From Roseibium aggregatum (GTDB taxonomy: Bacteria; Pseudomonadota; Alphaproteobacteria; Rhizobiales; Stappiaceae), in assembly GCF_014692675.1 (NCBI RefSeq), contig NZ_JABFCZ010000005.1, positions 186,001 through 250,000 of the forward strand: 64,000 bases of DNA, in the 5' to 3' direction. Position 1 is the stretch's first letter. Each line of letters begins with the position of its first letter. Below, piece by piece: positions 54,074 through 61,915 of the stretch. Made by a program: the position numbers and the translations under genes. Below the pieces are notes generated by a model. That model did not search any database. It had not been told where the DNA came from and saw nothing but the letters and a program-made list of their open reading frames with translations.

Positions 54074-54667
54074 ATGGCCCTACATCTGCAAGTCATCCTC
54101 GCCAGCACCCGACCGGGCCGCAAAGGCCCTGAAATCGGACGCTGGTTTGCTAAATATGCAAGCAATAACAGTGATTTCGAGATAGATGTTGTAGATCTTT
54201 CCGAATTCGATTTGCCTGTTTTCGACGAGCCGCACCATCCGGTCATGCAGAAATACGAGCATGACCATACCAAGCGCTGGAGCGAAACGATCGACAAGGC
54301 GGATGCCTATGTGTTCGTGACACCCGAATATGATCACACGGCACCGGCATCGCTGATCAACGCTCTGACCTATCTCTCGAAGGAGTGGAACTACAAGCCG
54401 GCCGGTTTCGTGTCTTACGGCGGCGTATCGGGCGGATTGCGCGCGGTGCAGTCGCTCAAACCGATGATGAGCGCCCTGAAGCTTGTTCCGCTCCCGGAAG
54501 CGGTGACGGTTCCCGGTTTCACGGAATTCCTGGGCGAAAGCGGCTTCGATGCCAACGAGTTGCACGAAAAGGGCGCCGCGGACATGCTGGCGGAACTCGG
54601 CAAATGGGCCGGCGCTCTGAAGGGCATCCGTACCCCGGTGGCGGATAAGGCCAACCAGGCAGCCTGA
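54074..54667 (+). CDS. NADPH-dependent FMN reductase (flavodoxin fold)
   Basis: 197 residues. The flavodoxin-fold phosphate loop ILASTRPGRKGPEIG and the FMN motif VTPEYDHTAPASLINALTYL are typical of the chromate/azo/quinone-reductase group. It likely reduces FMN, quinones or similar electrophiles with NADPH. AAAGGAGCG precedes the ATG. Divergent from the HxlR gene, from which it is probably regulated; it converges on recX with 4 bp between them. Confidence 0.88.
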   Translation: MALHLQVILASTRPGRKGPEIGRWFAKYASNNSDFEIDVVDLSEFDLPVFDEPHHPVMQKYEHDHTKRWSETIDKADAYVFVTPEYDHTAPASLINALTYLSKEWNYKPAGFVSYGGVSGGLRAVQSLKPMMSALKLVPLPEAVTVPGFTEFLGESGFDANELHEKGAADMLAELGKWAGALKGIRTPVADKANQAA

Positions 54668-54671
54668 GGCC

Positions 54672-55271
54672 TCAAACGGCTGCGGATGTCGCCTCCCCGT
54701 CGTCCGCAGCATCGATCACCTTCCGCGCGATGTCGTAGGAATAACCGGCCCGGCACAGGGCCGCCATGTCCTTCTCGCGGCGCTCCTCGCGCTGACCGCG
54801 GGTCCGCCAGGGACCAAGCTTCCGCCGGCGCGCATAGGTTTGAGCGGCTTCCAGATCCGATGTGTTGTCCTGGTCGACTACGGTTGCGATCAGATCGCGA
54901 TCGACACCCTTGGAGGCAAGCGTCGCCTCGATCTGCCGTTTGGAGCGGCCACGGCGGCGCAGTCCTGCCAGTTTGGTTTCCGCATAAGTCCTGTCGTCGA
55001 CCATTCCGGCGCGCCGGCATTTTTCCACGACCTGGTCGACAATCTCGCGAAATTCCTCGGGCGCTCTGCCATTGGCCGTCGCCGCCCGTTTGACCTTTCG
55101 GGTCAGGACTTTGCGCAGGTTTTCAAGAGACGATGAATAGCGGTCCAGATAGTGGATTGCCGCTCTTGTCAGACGGTCTTCCGTCGGCAGCCTGTATTTT
55201 CTTTGGGCGCCACGGTCCCGCCGGCCGCTCCGGCCGTCGGTTTCGTCTGTTGGCTTAGCCTGTTCCACCAT
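54672..55271 (-). CDS. recX: Regulatory protein RecX
   Basis: 199 residues with the three-helix RecX repeats: AAIHYLDRYSSSLENLRKVLTRKV, VVEKCRRAGMVDDRTYAETKLAGLRRRGRSKRQIEATL and AGYSYDIARKVID (read in pieces). It modulates RecA filaments. recA is not adjacent in this window. A basic N-terminal extension (about 25 residues) precedes the family core, so a shorter start is possible. Confidence 0.85.
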   Translation of the reverse strand: MVEQAKPTDETDGRSGRRDRGAQRKYRLPTEDRLTRAAIHYLDRYSSSLENLRKVLTRKVKRAATANGRAPEEFREIVDQVVEKCRRAGMVDDRTYAETKLAGLRRRGRSKRQIEATLASKGVDRDLIATVVDQDNTSDLEAAQTYARRRKLGPWRTRGQREERREKDMAALCRAGYSYDIARKVIDAADDGEATSAAV

Positions 55272-55303
55272 CCGCCCAGCCTACAAACGACCGGCCGGAT
55301 TCG

Positions 55304-56872
55304 CTAGTGGCCGCCACCACCGCCGCCGGCTGCAGCGGGCTTTTCGACCAGCACAAGAGCCAGGACCAGTCCGATGAACAGGGTCGTCAGGAGCAGGAAG
55401 ACATCGGCGAACGACATGACGATCGCCTCACGGGTCACCATGCCCGACACGGCCTTCAGGCCGGCGGTGTCGGCCAGGTTACCGAGCGCGGAATAGGCAT
55501 GGCTCATCATGGCCATGGTTTCATTGACCACCGGTCGGGACCAGTTGATGCTTTCCGCCAGGCGGGCGTAATGGAAGTCCTGCCGGCTTGTCAGCATCGT
55601 GCCGATGATCGCGAGGCCGACCGCGCCGCCCAGGTTCCGGGTCAGATTGAACAGGCCCGAGGCATTCTTGATCATGGCCGGCGGCAGGACGCCGAGGGCG
55701 ATGTTGTTGATCGGCACCATGCAGATCATCAAGGAGCAACCGCGCAGGATCTGCGGCAGAAACAGCTCCCAGTAGTCCCAGTCATGGGTCAGCCCGCTCA
55801 CCATCCAGGTGCCGAGGCCGAAACCGGTGAAGCCGATCGCCATCATCACCCGCGGATCCATCATGCGCATCATCCGTCCGGCAAGCGGGGCCGTCAGGAA
55901 CATTGCCGCACCGGAAACGAACATGGTCTCGCCGATCTGCAGCGAACTGTAGTCGCGTACCGCACTGAGATAGACCGGATAGAGATAGGTCAGTCCGTAT
56001 AGGCCGATCCCCATCGTGAAGCTGAAAATGCAGCCGATGGTGAAGTTCCGGTTGGAAAAGGCCCTGAGATCGACCACCGGTTCCCGCACCGTGAAAACCC
56101 GCCAGAAAAACACCGTGGCGCCGATGAGTGCCGCCAGGCTGAACAGAAGAATTTTTTCGCTCTGGAACCAGTCCTCGCCGGACCCCTCCTCCAGAACGAA
56201 TTCCAGCGACCCCAGAAAGACGGCCATGGCGGCAAAGCCGATCCAGTCGAAATGTTCAAACAGGGACCAGTCCGGCTTATCGAAATCGATCAGCGAGATA
56301 GCGGCAATGGTGACGAAGATGCCGGGTATGACATTGATCAGGAACAACCAGTGCCAGGAGGCGAGTTCCGTCAGATATCCGCCGAGCGTGGGGCCGACCG
56401 TCGGCGCAAGCGTCGCCACAAGGCCGATAATGGGCGAAACAACGCTGAATTTCTCGCGCGGGAAGATCGTGTAGGCCGAGGCGAAAACCGTCGGGATCAT
56501 CCCACCGCCGATGAAGCCCTGCAGCGCGCGCCAGACGATCATTTCCTCGATCGTCGACGCGGTGGCGCACATCATGCTCATGAGGGTAAAGCCCGCCGCC
56601 GACATGGCAAACATCCAGCGTGTCGAGAGCATCCGCGACAGATATCCGGAAAGCGGTATCATGATCACTTCCGCAATCAGATAGGCCGTCTGGACCCAGG
56701 CAATATCGTCCTGGGATGCGCTCAGCCCCGCCTGGATTTCCGGCAGGGACGCAGACACGATCTGAATATCCAGAATGGCCATGAACATGCCGAAAACCAT
56801 GCACAGGAAGGTGAACAGCCTGCGCCCGGTGATGACCTGAACCGGATAGTCTTGGGAAGAGGCGCTTGCCAT
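55304..56872 (-). CDS. emrB: DHA2-family multidrug efflux permease (EmrB type)
   Basis: 522 residues from ATG 56872. Fourteen hydrophobic segments; motif A-like GYLSRMLSTRW and the DHA2 hallmark MAILDIQIVSASLPEIQAGLSAS, with WVQTAYLIAEVIMIPLSGYL. The C-terminus VEKPAAAGGGGGGH is low-complexity. It is a proton antiporter acting with the membrane-fusion protein encoded just upstream and an outer-membrane channel not found here. The open frame runs further upstream but overlaps the emrA 3' end. Confidence 0.9.
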   Translation of the reverse strand: MASASSQDYPVQVITGRRLFTFLCMVFGMFMAILDIQIVSASLPEIQAGLSASQDDIAWVQTAYLIAEVIMIPLSGYLSRMLSTRWMFAMSAAGFTLMSMMCATASTIEEMIVWRALQGFIGGGMIPTVFASAYTIFPREKFSVVSPIIGLVATLAPTVGPTLGGYLTELASWHWLFLINVIPGIFVTIAAISLIDFDKPDWSLFEHFDWIGFAAMAVFLGSLEFVLEEGSGEDWFQSEKILLFSLAALIGATVFFWRVFTVREPVVDLRAFSNRNFTIGCIFSFTMGIGLYGLTYLYPVYLSAVRDYSSLQIGETMFVSGAAMFLTAPLAGRMMRMMDPRVMMAIGFTGFGLGTWMVSGLTHDWDYWELFLPQILRGCSLMICMVPINNIALGVLPPAMIKNASGLFNLTRNLGGAVGLAIIGTMLTSRQDFHYARLAESINWSRPVVNETMAMMSHAYSALGNLADTAGLKAVSGMVTREAIVMSFADVFLLLTTLFIGLVLALVLVEKPAAAGGGGGGH

Positions 56873-56885
56873 GTCGGGGCGGCCC

Positions 56886-58079
56886 TTACTGCCGAAGCGC
56901 CAATTCGGCACCGTCAGATGCGGGGGACCCGGTGCGCGTGTCGACTTCGACAATCACGGACATTCCCGCGCGCAAGGGGTGTGTCCTCGCATCATCCGGA
57001 TCGACTTCGATCTTCACCGGAACCCGTTGAACGACCTTGGTGAAGTTTCCTGTCGCGTTTTCGGACGGCAGCAGGCTGAAGACCGAGCCTGTCGCCGGTG
57101 AAATGCTTTTCACCCGGCCGGTCAGGACCTGACCCGGATAGGCGTCCACGGACATGGATACTTCCGCGCCCGGATAAATCTTGCCGAGCTGGGTTTCCTT
57201 GAAGTTGGCATCCACATGGGCTTCGCTGATCGGCACAATCGCGGCAACGCGGCTGCCGGCCTGCAGGAACGACCCGACCTGTGCGGCACGGTTCCCAAGG
57301 ATACCGTCGACCGGCGCTCTCACGATCGTAAACCCAAGGTCCCTCTTGGCCTTTTCCAGCGCGGTCTCGGCCGCCTTGACGGCCTGAACCGCTTCCTGCT
57401 TCTGGCTCTTCAGGACCTCGACATTGGCTTTCGCCAGATCGATGGCGGCCGCAGCCTTCTGAACGTTCGCATCTGCACTTTTCTGCGCCGTACGCGCGGA
57501 ATCGAGGCTCGCCTGGCTGACGACATTGTTGACCGTCAGCTTGGACCGGCGCTCATAGGTCAGATCGGTATCTTCCTTGGCGGCTTGTGCCGCAAGCAGG
57601 CCTGCCTGCGCTTCGCTGATGGAGACCTCGCCGGCCTTGATCTGGTCCGAAATCCGGTCGACCGTCGCCTTGGCGGACGCCAGGCTGTTGCGGGCGGCCT
57701 CGACGGCCAGGCGGTAGTCGCCATCGTCGATGCGGAACAGGACATCCCCTGCTTTCACATAGGCGTTGTCATCCCGCTCTACCGAAGAGACATAGCCCGA
57801 CACCTTGGACAGAATGACCGTGATATCGGCATTCACATAGGCATCGTCGGTGGTTTCAATGAACCGGCCGTGGGTCCACCATGCGTGCCCCTCATAGGCG
57901 CCCCCGGAGAGCGCGGCAGCAAGAAGCACCAGCAGGATAACCCTGCGCCTTGCCTTCTTCTTCGGCTTCGCCGGGACGGGGGCGGCCGTCTTGGCATCAG
58001 CGGGCTTTACGGCATTGCTGGACGTCGCAGGCTCTGCCGCCGCAGCGGGTGCCTCGGCATCTTGTGTCTCTGTGCTCAC
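56886..58079 (-). CDS. emrA: HlyD-family membrane-fusion protein (EmrA type)
   Basis: 397 residues. A Pro/Ala/Lys-rich cytoplasmic N-terminus (about 1-45), one membrane segment (RRVILLVLLAAALSGGAYEGHA), a biotinyl-lipoyl-like half (ADITVILSKVSGYVSSVERDDNAYVKAGDVLF), a long helical hairpin (about 130-245) and the second lipoyl half with LGFTIVRAPVDGILGNR. It links EmrB to an outer-membrane channel. 13 bp upstream of emrB, so they form an operon. Confidence 0.9.
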   Translation of the reverse strand: MSTETQDAEAPAAAAEPATSSNAVKPADAKTAAPVPAKPKKKARRRVILLVLLAAALSGGAYEGHAWWTHGRFIETTDDAYVNADITVILSKVSGYVSSVERDDNAYVKAGDVLFRIDDGDYRLAVEAARNSLASAKATVDRISDQIKAGEVSISEAQAGLLAAQAAKEDTDLTYERRSKLTVNNVVSQASLDSARTAQKSADANVQKAAAAIDLAKANVEVLKSQKQEAVQAVKAAETALEKAKRDLGFTIVRAPVDGILGNRAAQVGSFLQAGSRVAAIVPISEAHVDANFKETQLGKIYPGAEVSMSVDAYPGQVLTGRVKSISPATGSVFSLLPSENATGNFTKVVQRVPVKIEVDPDDARTHPLRAGMSVIVEVDTRTGSPASDGAELALRQ

Positions 58080-58133
58080 AGATAAATACCTTTTTCGTCA
58101 TTTCCGAACGATAGTCAGCCCTTCGAAAAAATA

Positions 58134-58163
58134 TTGACTGAACGGTTCGGTCAATACTATATA
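58134..58163. promoter_or_regulatory. TetR-type operator within the divergent emr promoter
   Basis: The 21-base inverted repeat at 58134-58154 starts TTGACTGAAC and ends GGTTCGGTCAA (overlap one base), with most positions self-complementary. TTGACT (58134-58139) and TATATA (58158-58163) are 18 bp apart and form a good promoter for the TetR gene, so the operator lies between its -35 and -10. This suits autorepression and control of the divergent emrAB genes. Confidence 0.65.
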
Positions 58164-58316
58164 CGCAATTGAATTGTGCGGCGCAATCGGCTGAACCAAA
58201 ATTTTTTGGAGGCTTGAACGACAGGTGGCGCGGCACTGCTTCGGCTTCGCTTTATTCCGGCAATTTGAGACGGTAGACTTGGCGAACCTGTTTCCGCGCT
58301 GTCATACACCCAACGA

Positions 58317-58985
58317 ATGGACCGCCGTGACGTGACCCAACTTGACGAAACCCTGGACGAAAAGACCACTCCCCGCCCGGATACGGCCAAATGCCGGCAG
58401 ATCCTGAACGGTGCACGCGAGGTATTCCTGTCCCACGGCTATGACGGCGCCTCCATGGACCAGATCGCCAGGACGGCCGGCGTATCCAAGGGAACGCTCT
58501 ACGTCTATTTTCCCGGCAAGGAAGCCCTGTTCCGCGAACTGATCCTGAAAGACCGGATGAAACAGGCGGAGGCTCTTCTCGACTGCGCCGCCGGCGAAGG
58601 CAATTTGCACGATTCCCTGACCAAGATCGGCCGTGTTTTCATCGAACAGATGTTCAATGCCGAGAGGCTGTCGACGATCCGCATGGTCATCGGAGCGATC
58701 GAGAAATTTCCCGAATTCGGTGTCCTGCTTTATGACGCCGGCCCGAAGAAGGGCATGGAAACCTTCAGCCGCTTTCTGGAAAAATACGTCGAAAGCGGCG
58801 AACTGACCTGCCCCGACACGGAGCTGGCCGCCTGCCAGTTCATGGATCTGTGCAGCTCGCGGATCGGAAAAAGAGCCATGTTCCACCCTGGCCAGTTGCC
58901 GGATCAGGATGAAGTCAATGCGAACGTTGAATCCGCGGTGCGGATGTTCCTGGCAGCTTACGGAACGGACAAGTCAAAACCCTGA
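58317..58985 (+). CDS. TetR/AcrR-family regulator of the emr efflux genes
   Basis: 222 residues. The helix-turn-helix is ILNGAREVFLSHGYDGASMDQIARTAGVSKGTLYVYFPGKEALF (about 27-70); the C-terminal domain has ARTSTIRMVIGAI-like TetR_C features (RLSTIRMVIGAIEKFPEFG). Divergent from emrA with a clear operator between them, so it is probably the local repressor released by the pump substrate. ATG 58317; a GTG start upstream cannot be excluded. Confidence 0.88.
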   Translation: MDRRDVTQLDETLDEKTTPRPDTAKCRQILNGAREVFLSHGYDGASMDQIARTAGVSKGTLYVYFPGKEALFRELILKDRMKQAEALLDCAAGEGNLHDSLTKIGRVFIEQMFNAERLSTIRMVIGAIEKFPEFGVLLYDAGPKKGMETFSRFLEKYVESGELTCPDTELAACQFMDLCSSRIGKRAMFHPGQLPDQDEVNANVESAVRMFLAAYGTDKSKP

Positions 58986-59005
58986 GCGGGTCTCGTTTCA
59001 GGATT

Positions 59006-59812
59006 TCAGGCCTTGGCCTCAATCCGCATGCCGTCATAGGCTGGAACGATGTGGTTCGGCAGTTCCCCGCACAAGGTGGCGTAATCCATGTCATTGTGCA
59101 GGTTCGTCAGAACGGCTTTCTTCGGCTTCAGATAATCGATCCACGCCAGGGCATCATCCAGCGAGAAATGGCTCGGATGCGGCGTGCGGCGCAGTGAATC
59201 CACGATAAAGACATCCAGATCGGAAAAGCCCGCATGGGACTTTTCCATGATATCCGACACATCTGGAAGATAGGCGATCCCGCCGACCCTCAGGCCGAGC
59301 GACTTGATTTCCCCGTGTTCGACTTCCAGGGGCAGAAACCGGATCGGACCGCCTGCCCCGCCGATTACGCATTCCTTGTCGGCCACGAGTTCGTGCCGCT
59401 CAAGGATCGGGGGATAAGAGGACCCGTGCGGCGTCCGGAAGCAATAGTCGAAGGCGGTGAGCGCCCTTTGATAGGTATGGGCATCCATATAGACCGGCAT
59501 GCGCTGGCGATGCCGGATCGTCAGCGCGCGCAGATCGTCGATCCCGTGCAGATGATCCGCATGCGGGTGGGTATAGAGAACCGCATCCAGATGCTGTACA
59601 TCGGCATCCAACAGCTGCTGACGAAGGTCGGGGCCCGTGTCGATCAGAACGGAAGTCTTGCCATTCTCGTCAACCTGTTCGACCAGGATGGAACAGCGCC
59701 TGCGCCGGTTTTTCGGTTCATTCGGGTCGCATGCCCCCCAGTCATTGCCGATCCGGGGGACGCCGCCTGAAGATCCGCAGCCGAGGATGGTGACCATCAG
59801 TTTGCTGCTCAT
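59006..59812 (-). CDS. Metallo-beta-lactamase-fold hydrolase (PhnP-like)
   Basis: 268 residues. ILGCGSSGGVPRIGNDWGACD at the start, the metal motif THPHADHLHGIDD (His82, His84, Asp86, His87) and FIVDSLRRTPHPSHFSLDDAL near the C-terminus are typical of the PhnP/lipoate-ligase-neighbour group of phosphodiesterase-type hydrolases. The substrate is unknown; a cyclic phosphodiester is likely for close PhnP relatives. The ATG overlaps the tatD stop (ATGA), a pairing seen in many alphaproteobacteria. Confidence 0.88.
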   Translation of the reverse strand: MSSKLMVTILGCGSSGGVPRIGNDWGACDPNEPKNRRRRCSILVEQVDENGKTSVLIDTGPDLRQQLLDADVQHLDAVLYTHPHADHLHGIDDLRALTIRHRQRMPVYMDAHTYQRALTAFDYCFRTPHGSSYPPILERHELVADKECVIGGAGGPIRFLPLEVEHGEIKSLGLRVGGIAYLPDVSDIMEKSHAGFSDLDVFIVDSLRRTPHPSHFSLDDALAWIDYLKPKKAVLTNLHNDMDYATLCGELPNHIVPAYDGMRIEAKA

Positions 59813-60612
59813 CCGGCGCTCACCTGCAGACTTGCCGGTTTGGGCACTTTCGAAAACAGCCGGAAGAAATTCTCGGTCGTCTGCGCCGCCATTTCCTCGA
59901 AGGAAACGCCCCGGGTTTCGGCGAGAACCGCAGCGGTCATCGCGGTATAGGCCGGTTCATTGCGCTTGCCCCTCTTGGGCTGCGGCGCAAGGTAAGGCGC
60001 GTCGGTCTCGACCAGCAGCCGGTCGGCCGGCAACTCCCTGGCAATTTCCCGCAGGTCTTCGGAACGCTTGAAGGTCAGGATCCCGGAAAAGGACACGTAA
60101 AGTCCAAGTTCGATCCCGGTCAGGGCAAGCTCCCGTCCGGAAGAAAAGCAGTGCAGAAGGGCCGGGAAGGCCCCCTTCCCCATTTCCTCGCGCAGGATTG
60201 CCGCCATGTCGTCATCGGCGTCGCGGGAATGAATGACGAGCGGCAGGCCGGTCTTGCGCGCCGCTTCGATATGGACGCGAAGCCCTTCAGCCTGCGCGTC
60301 GCGCGGCGCCTTGTCGTAGAAGTAGTCGAGCCCCGTTTCGCCGACCGCAACCACCTTGGGGTGATCGGTGAGTGCAATGATCTCCTCGACCGGTATCCCC
60401 CGTTCTTCGCCGGCGTTGTGCGGGTGGGTGCCGACCGAGCAATAGACATTGTCATAGGCTTCTGCGACGGCCCGGACCTGATCGAATTTCCGGATCCGGG
60501 TGCAGATCGTCACCATCAGATCGACGCCCGCCTCGTGGGCGCGGGCGATCAGTTCGTCCCGTTCGCCGTCGAAATCGGGAAAATCAAGGTGGCAGTGGCT
60601 GTCGACAATCAT
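59809..60612 (-). CDS. tatD: TatD-family metal-dependent deoxyribonuclease
   Basis: 267 residues from ATG 60612. Metal ligands His6 and His8 in MIVDSHCHLDFPDF, then VAVGETGLDYFYDKAP (Glu), VIHSRDADDD and LLVETDAPYLAP. A cytoplasmic nuclease, often linked to DNA repair or RNA decay. The frame is open 24 codons upstream but lacks family similarity. The usual upstream partners metG and holB are absent; a CMD-family gene lies there instead. Confidence 0.92.
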   Translation of the reverse strand: MIVDSHCHLDFPDFDGERDELIARAHEAGVDLMVTICTRIRKFDQVRAVAEAYDNVYCSVGTHPHNAGEERGIPVEEIIALTDHPKVVAVGETGLDYFYDKAPRDAQAEGLRVHIEAARKTGLPLVIHSRDADDDMAAILREEMGKGAFPALLHCFSSGRELALTGIELGLYVSFSGILTFKRSEDLREIARELPADRLLVETDAPYLAPQPKRGKRNEPAYTAMTAAVLAETRGVSFEEMAAQTTENFFRLFSKVPKPASLQVSAG

Positions 60613-60774
60613 GAATACGGGCTTGTGGGTTGTGAGGACGTATGAACCGCCTGCTTCGGTAGCCGCATGCAGCTCAAGACGCAAGTAGGTTGCGATGCAA
60701 ACACATCAAGAGCCGCCCTTGAACACAAGGCCCCAGCGTAACGCACCCGGCGCAATTCATCCCACCCAATCGCT

Positions 60775-61155
60775 CTAAAGCAGACCGTTTTCCTCAAGCA
60801 CCTTGCGGGCCACCCGGAAACACTCCATGGCCTGCGGAACGCCGCAATAAATTCCGATCACGTGAACGATCGCCCGGATTTCCTCTTTCGAAACCCCATT
60901 GTTGAGCGCACCGCGGCAATGGGTTTCCCATTCATGCATCTTGCCGAGCGCGCCGATCATGGCGAGGTTCATCATGGACCGGGTCTTTGCATCGATGGTC
61001 TCGTCGCCCCAGCCGAATCCCCAGCACCAGGCGGTCATCGCCTCCTGGAACGGAAGGTTGAAATCGCCGGCGTTTTCAAACGCCTTGTCGACATAGTCGG
61101 CGCCGAGCGTTGCCCTGCGCTTTGCCAGTCCTTTTTCGAAAAGATCCTGATTCAT
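60775..61155 (-). CDS. Carboxymuconolactone decarboxylase (CMD)-family protein
   Basis: 126 residues from ATG 61155, with GGGAGGG upstream. LAMIGALGKMHEWETHCRGALNNGVSKEEIRAIVHVIGIYCGVPQAMECFRVAR is the CMD core in pieces (KMHEWETHCRGALNNG; IYCGVPQAMECFR). There is no CxxC pair, so it is not the AhpD peroxidase type. 4-carboxymuconolactone decarboxylase of aromatic catabolism is possible but no neighbouring aromatic genes support it. Confidence 0.8.
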   Translation of the reverse strand: MNQDLFEKGLAKRRATLGADYVDKAFENAGDFNLPFQEAMTAWCWGFGWGDETIDAKTRSMMNLAMIGALGKMHEWETHCRGALNNGVSKEEIRAIVHVIGIYCGVPQAMECFRVARKVLEENGLL

Positions 61156-61258
61156 AATCCCTCCCCTTTTACCATACGTCACGCCGGTTGGCGGCCATGG
61201 TGTCAGGTTAGTCGGATTCGGGTGCGAGTGCCGGTTATTTCACGACAAGGAACTCCAA

Positions 61259-61288
61259 CCGCGGACGCACCCGATTGTGCGTCTGCGG
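61259..61288. other. Strong hairpin downstream of the Cys-rich membrane-protein gene
   Basis: CCGCGGACGCAC, loop CCGATT, GTGCGTCTGCGG: a 12-bp stem with one G/T mismatch. It follows the 3' end (61345) of the minus-strand gene by about 55 bases. No T-run follows on the minus strand, so terminator activity is uncertain. The rest of the 190-base gap shows nothing recognisable. Confidence 0.4.
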
Positions 61289-61344
61289 AGGGGTGTCGGG
61301 CCTTTCAAGCGCCCGCGGATCAGGTTACGGCCGCTTCGCCGCTG

Positions 61345-61809
61345 TCAGTCTTTCACGCACTCGTTGCAAACGGTGCCTGAATTGACCGGCGCGGTATTCT
61401 TGCAGCTCCAGCCTACGCCGCAGTCGGCATTCTTCGTGCACTGCCCGCAGAATGCAGCCGCTGCGCTCGGCAGCAACATTACCGGCACGGACGCCAGAAC
61501 ACCGATCCCGGCGGCCCTGGCCATCAGACCAAGTGTCCGGCGCCTGCCTGCCGGGTCGATCGGCGTCGCCTTCAATGACCGTGTCGCCCGGAAGGCGTAG
61601 CCGGTCATATGGGCCAGCCACAGGAAGCTCAGCCCGGCCGCAATCAATGCTGTTGTCAGGGAGATGGCAGGATCACTGCCGGCCGACAACGCCAGCACAA
61701 AGACACCCCAGGCGCACAGGGCAGAAATGAGCGCCTTTTTCATGCAGCGGTCGCAATGACCGAGATTCCGCAGAATGAACGAAGACTGTTTAGGAGACGT
61801 CTGATGCAT
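61345..61809 (-). CDS. Cys-rich membrane protein of unknown family
   Basis: 154 residues from ATG 61809. A CxxC pair (Cys19/Cys22 in GHCDRCMKK) precedes three hydrophobic segments (about 27-45, 52-72, 98-118). The last 34 residues form a six-cysteine tail: Cys121, 124, 130, 136, 148 and 151 (CGQCTKNADCGVGWSCKN, then VCNEC). I do not recognise the protein. The tail looks like a small disulfide-bonded module, which would be periplasmic if the topology is out at the C-terminus. Confidence 0.7.
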   Translation of the reverse strand: MHQTSPKQSSFILRNLGHCDRCMKKALISALCAWGVFVLALSAGSDPAISLTTALIAAGLSFLWLAHMTGYAFRATRSLKATPIDPAGRRRTLGLMARAAGIGVLASVPVMLLPSAAAAFCGQCTKNADCGVGWSCKNTAPVNSGTVCNECVKD

Positions 61810-61915
61810 GATGCCCTCCTGTTGGCTCGAGGGTGGCGGCTGCCGCCACCGCATTCAGATTACCACAAACAGCGGTTCACACCCGCAGTTAGCAGACGAG
61901 CTGGTTAGCCTCTGA

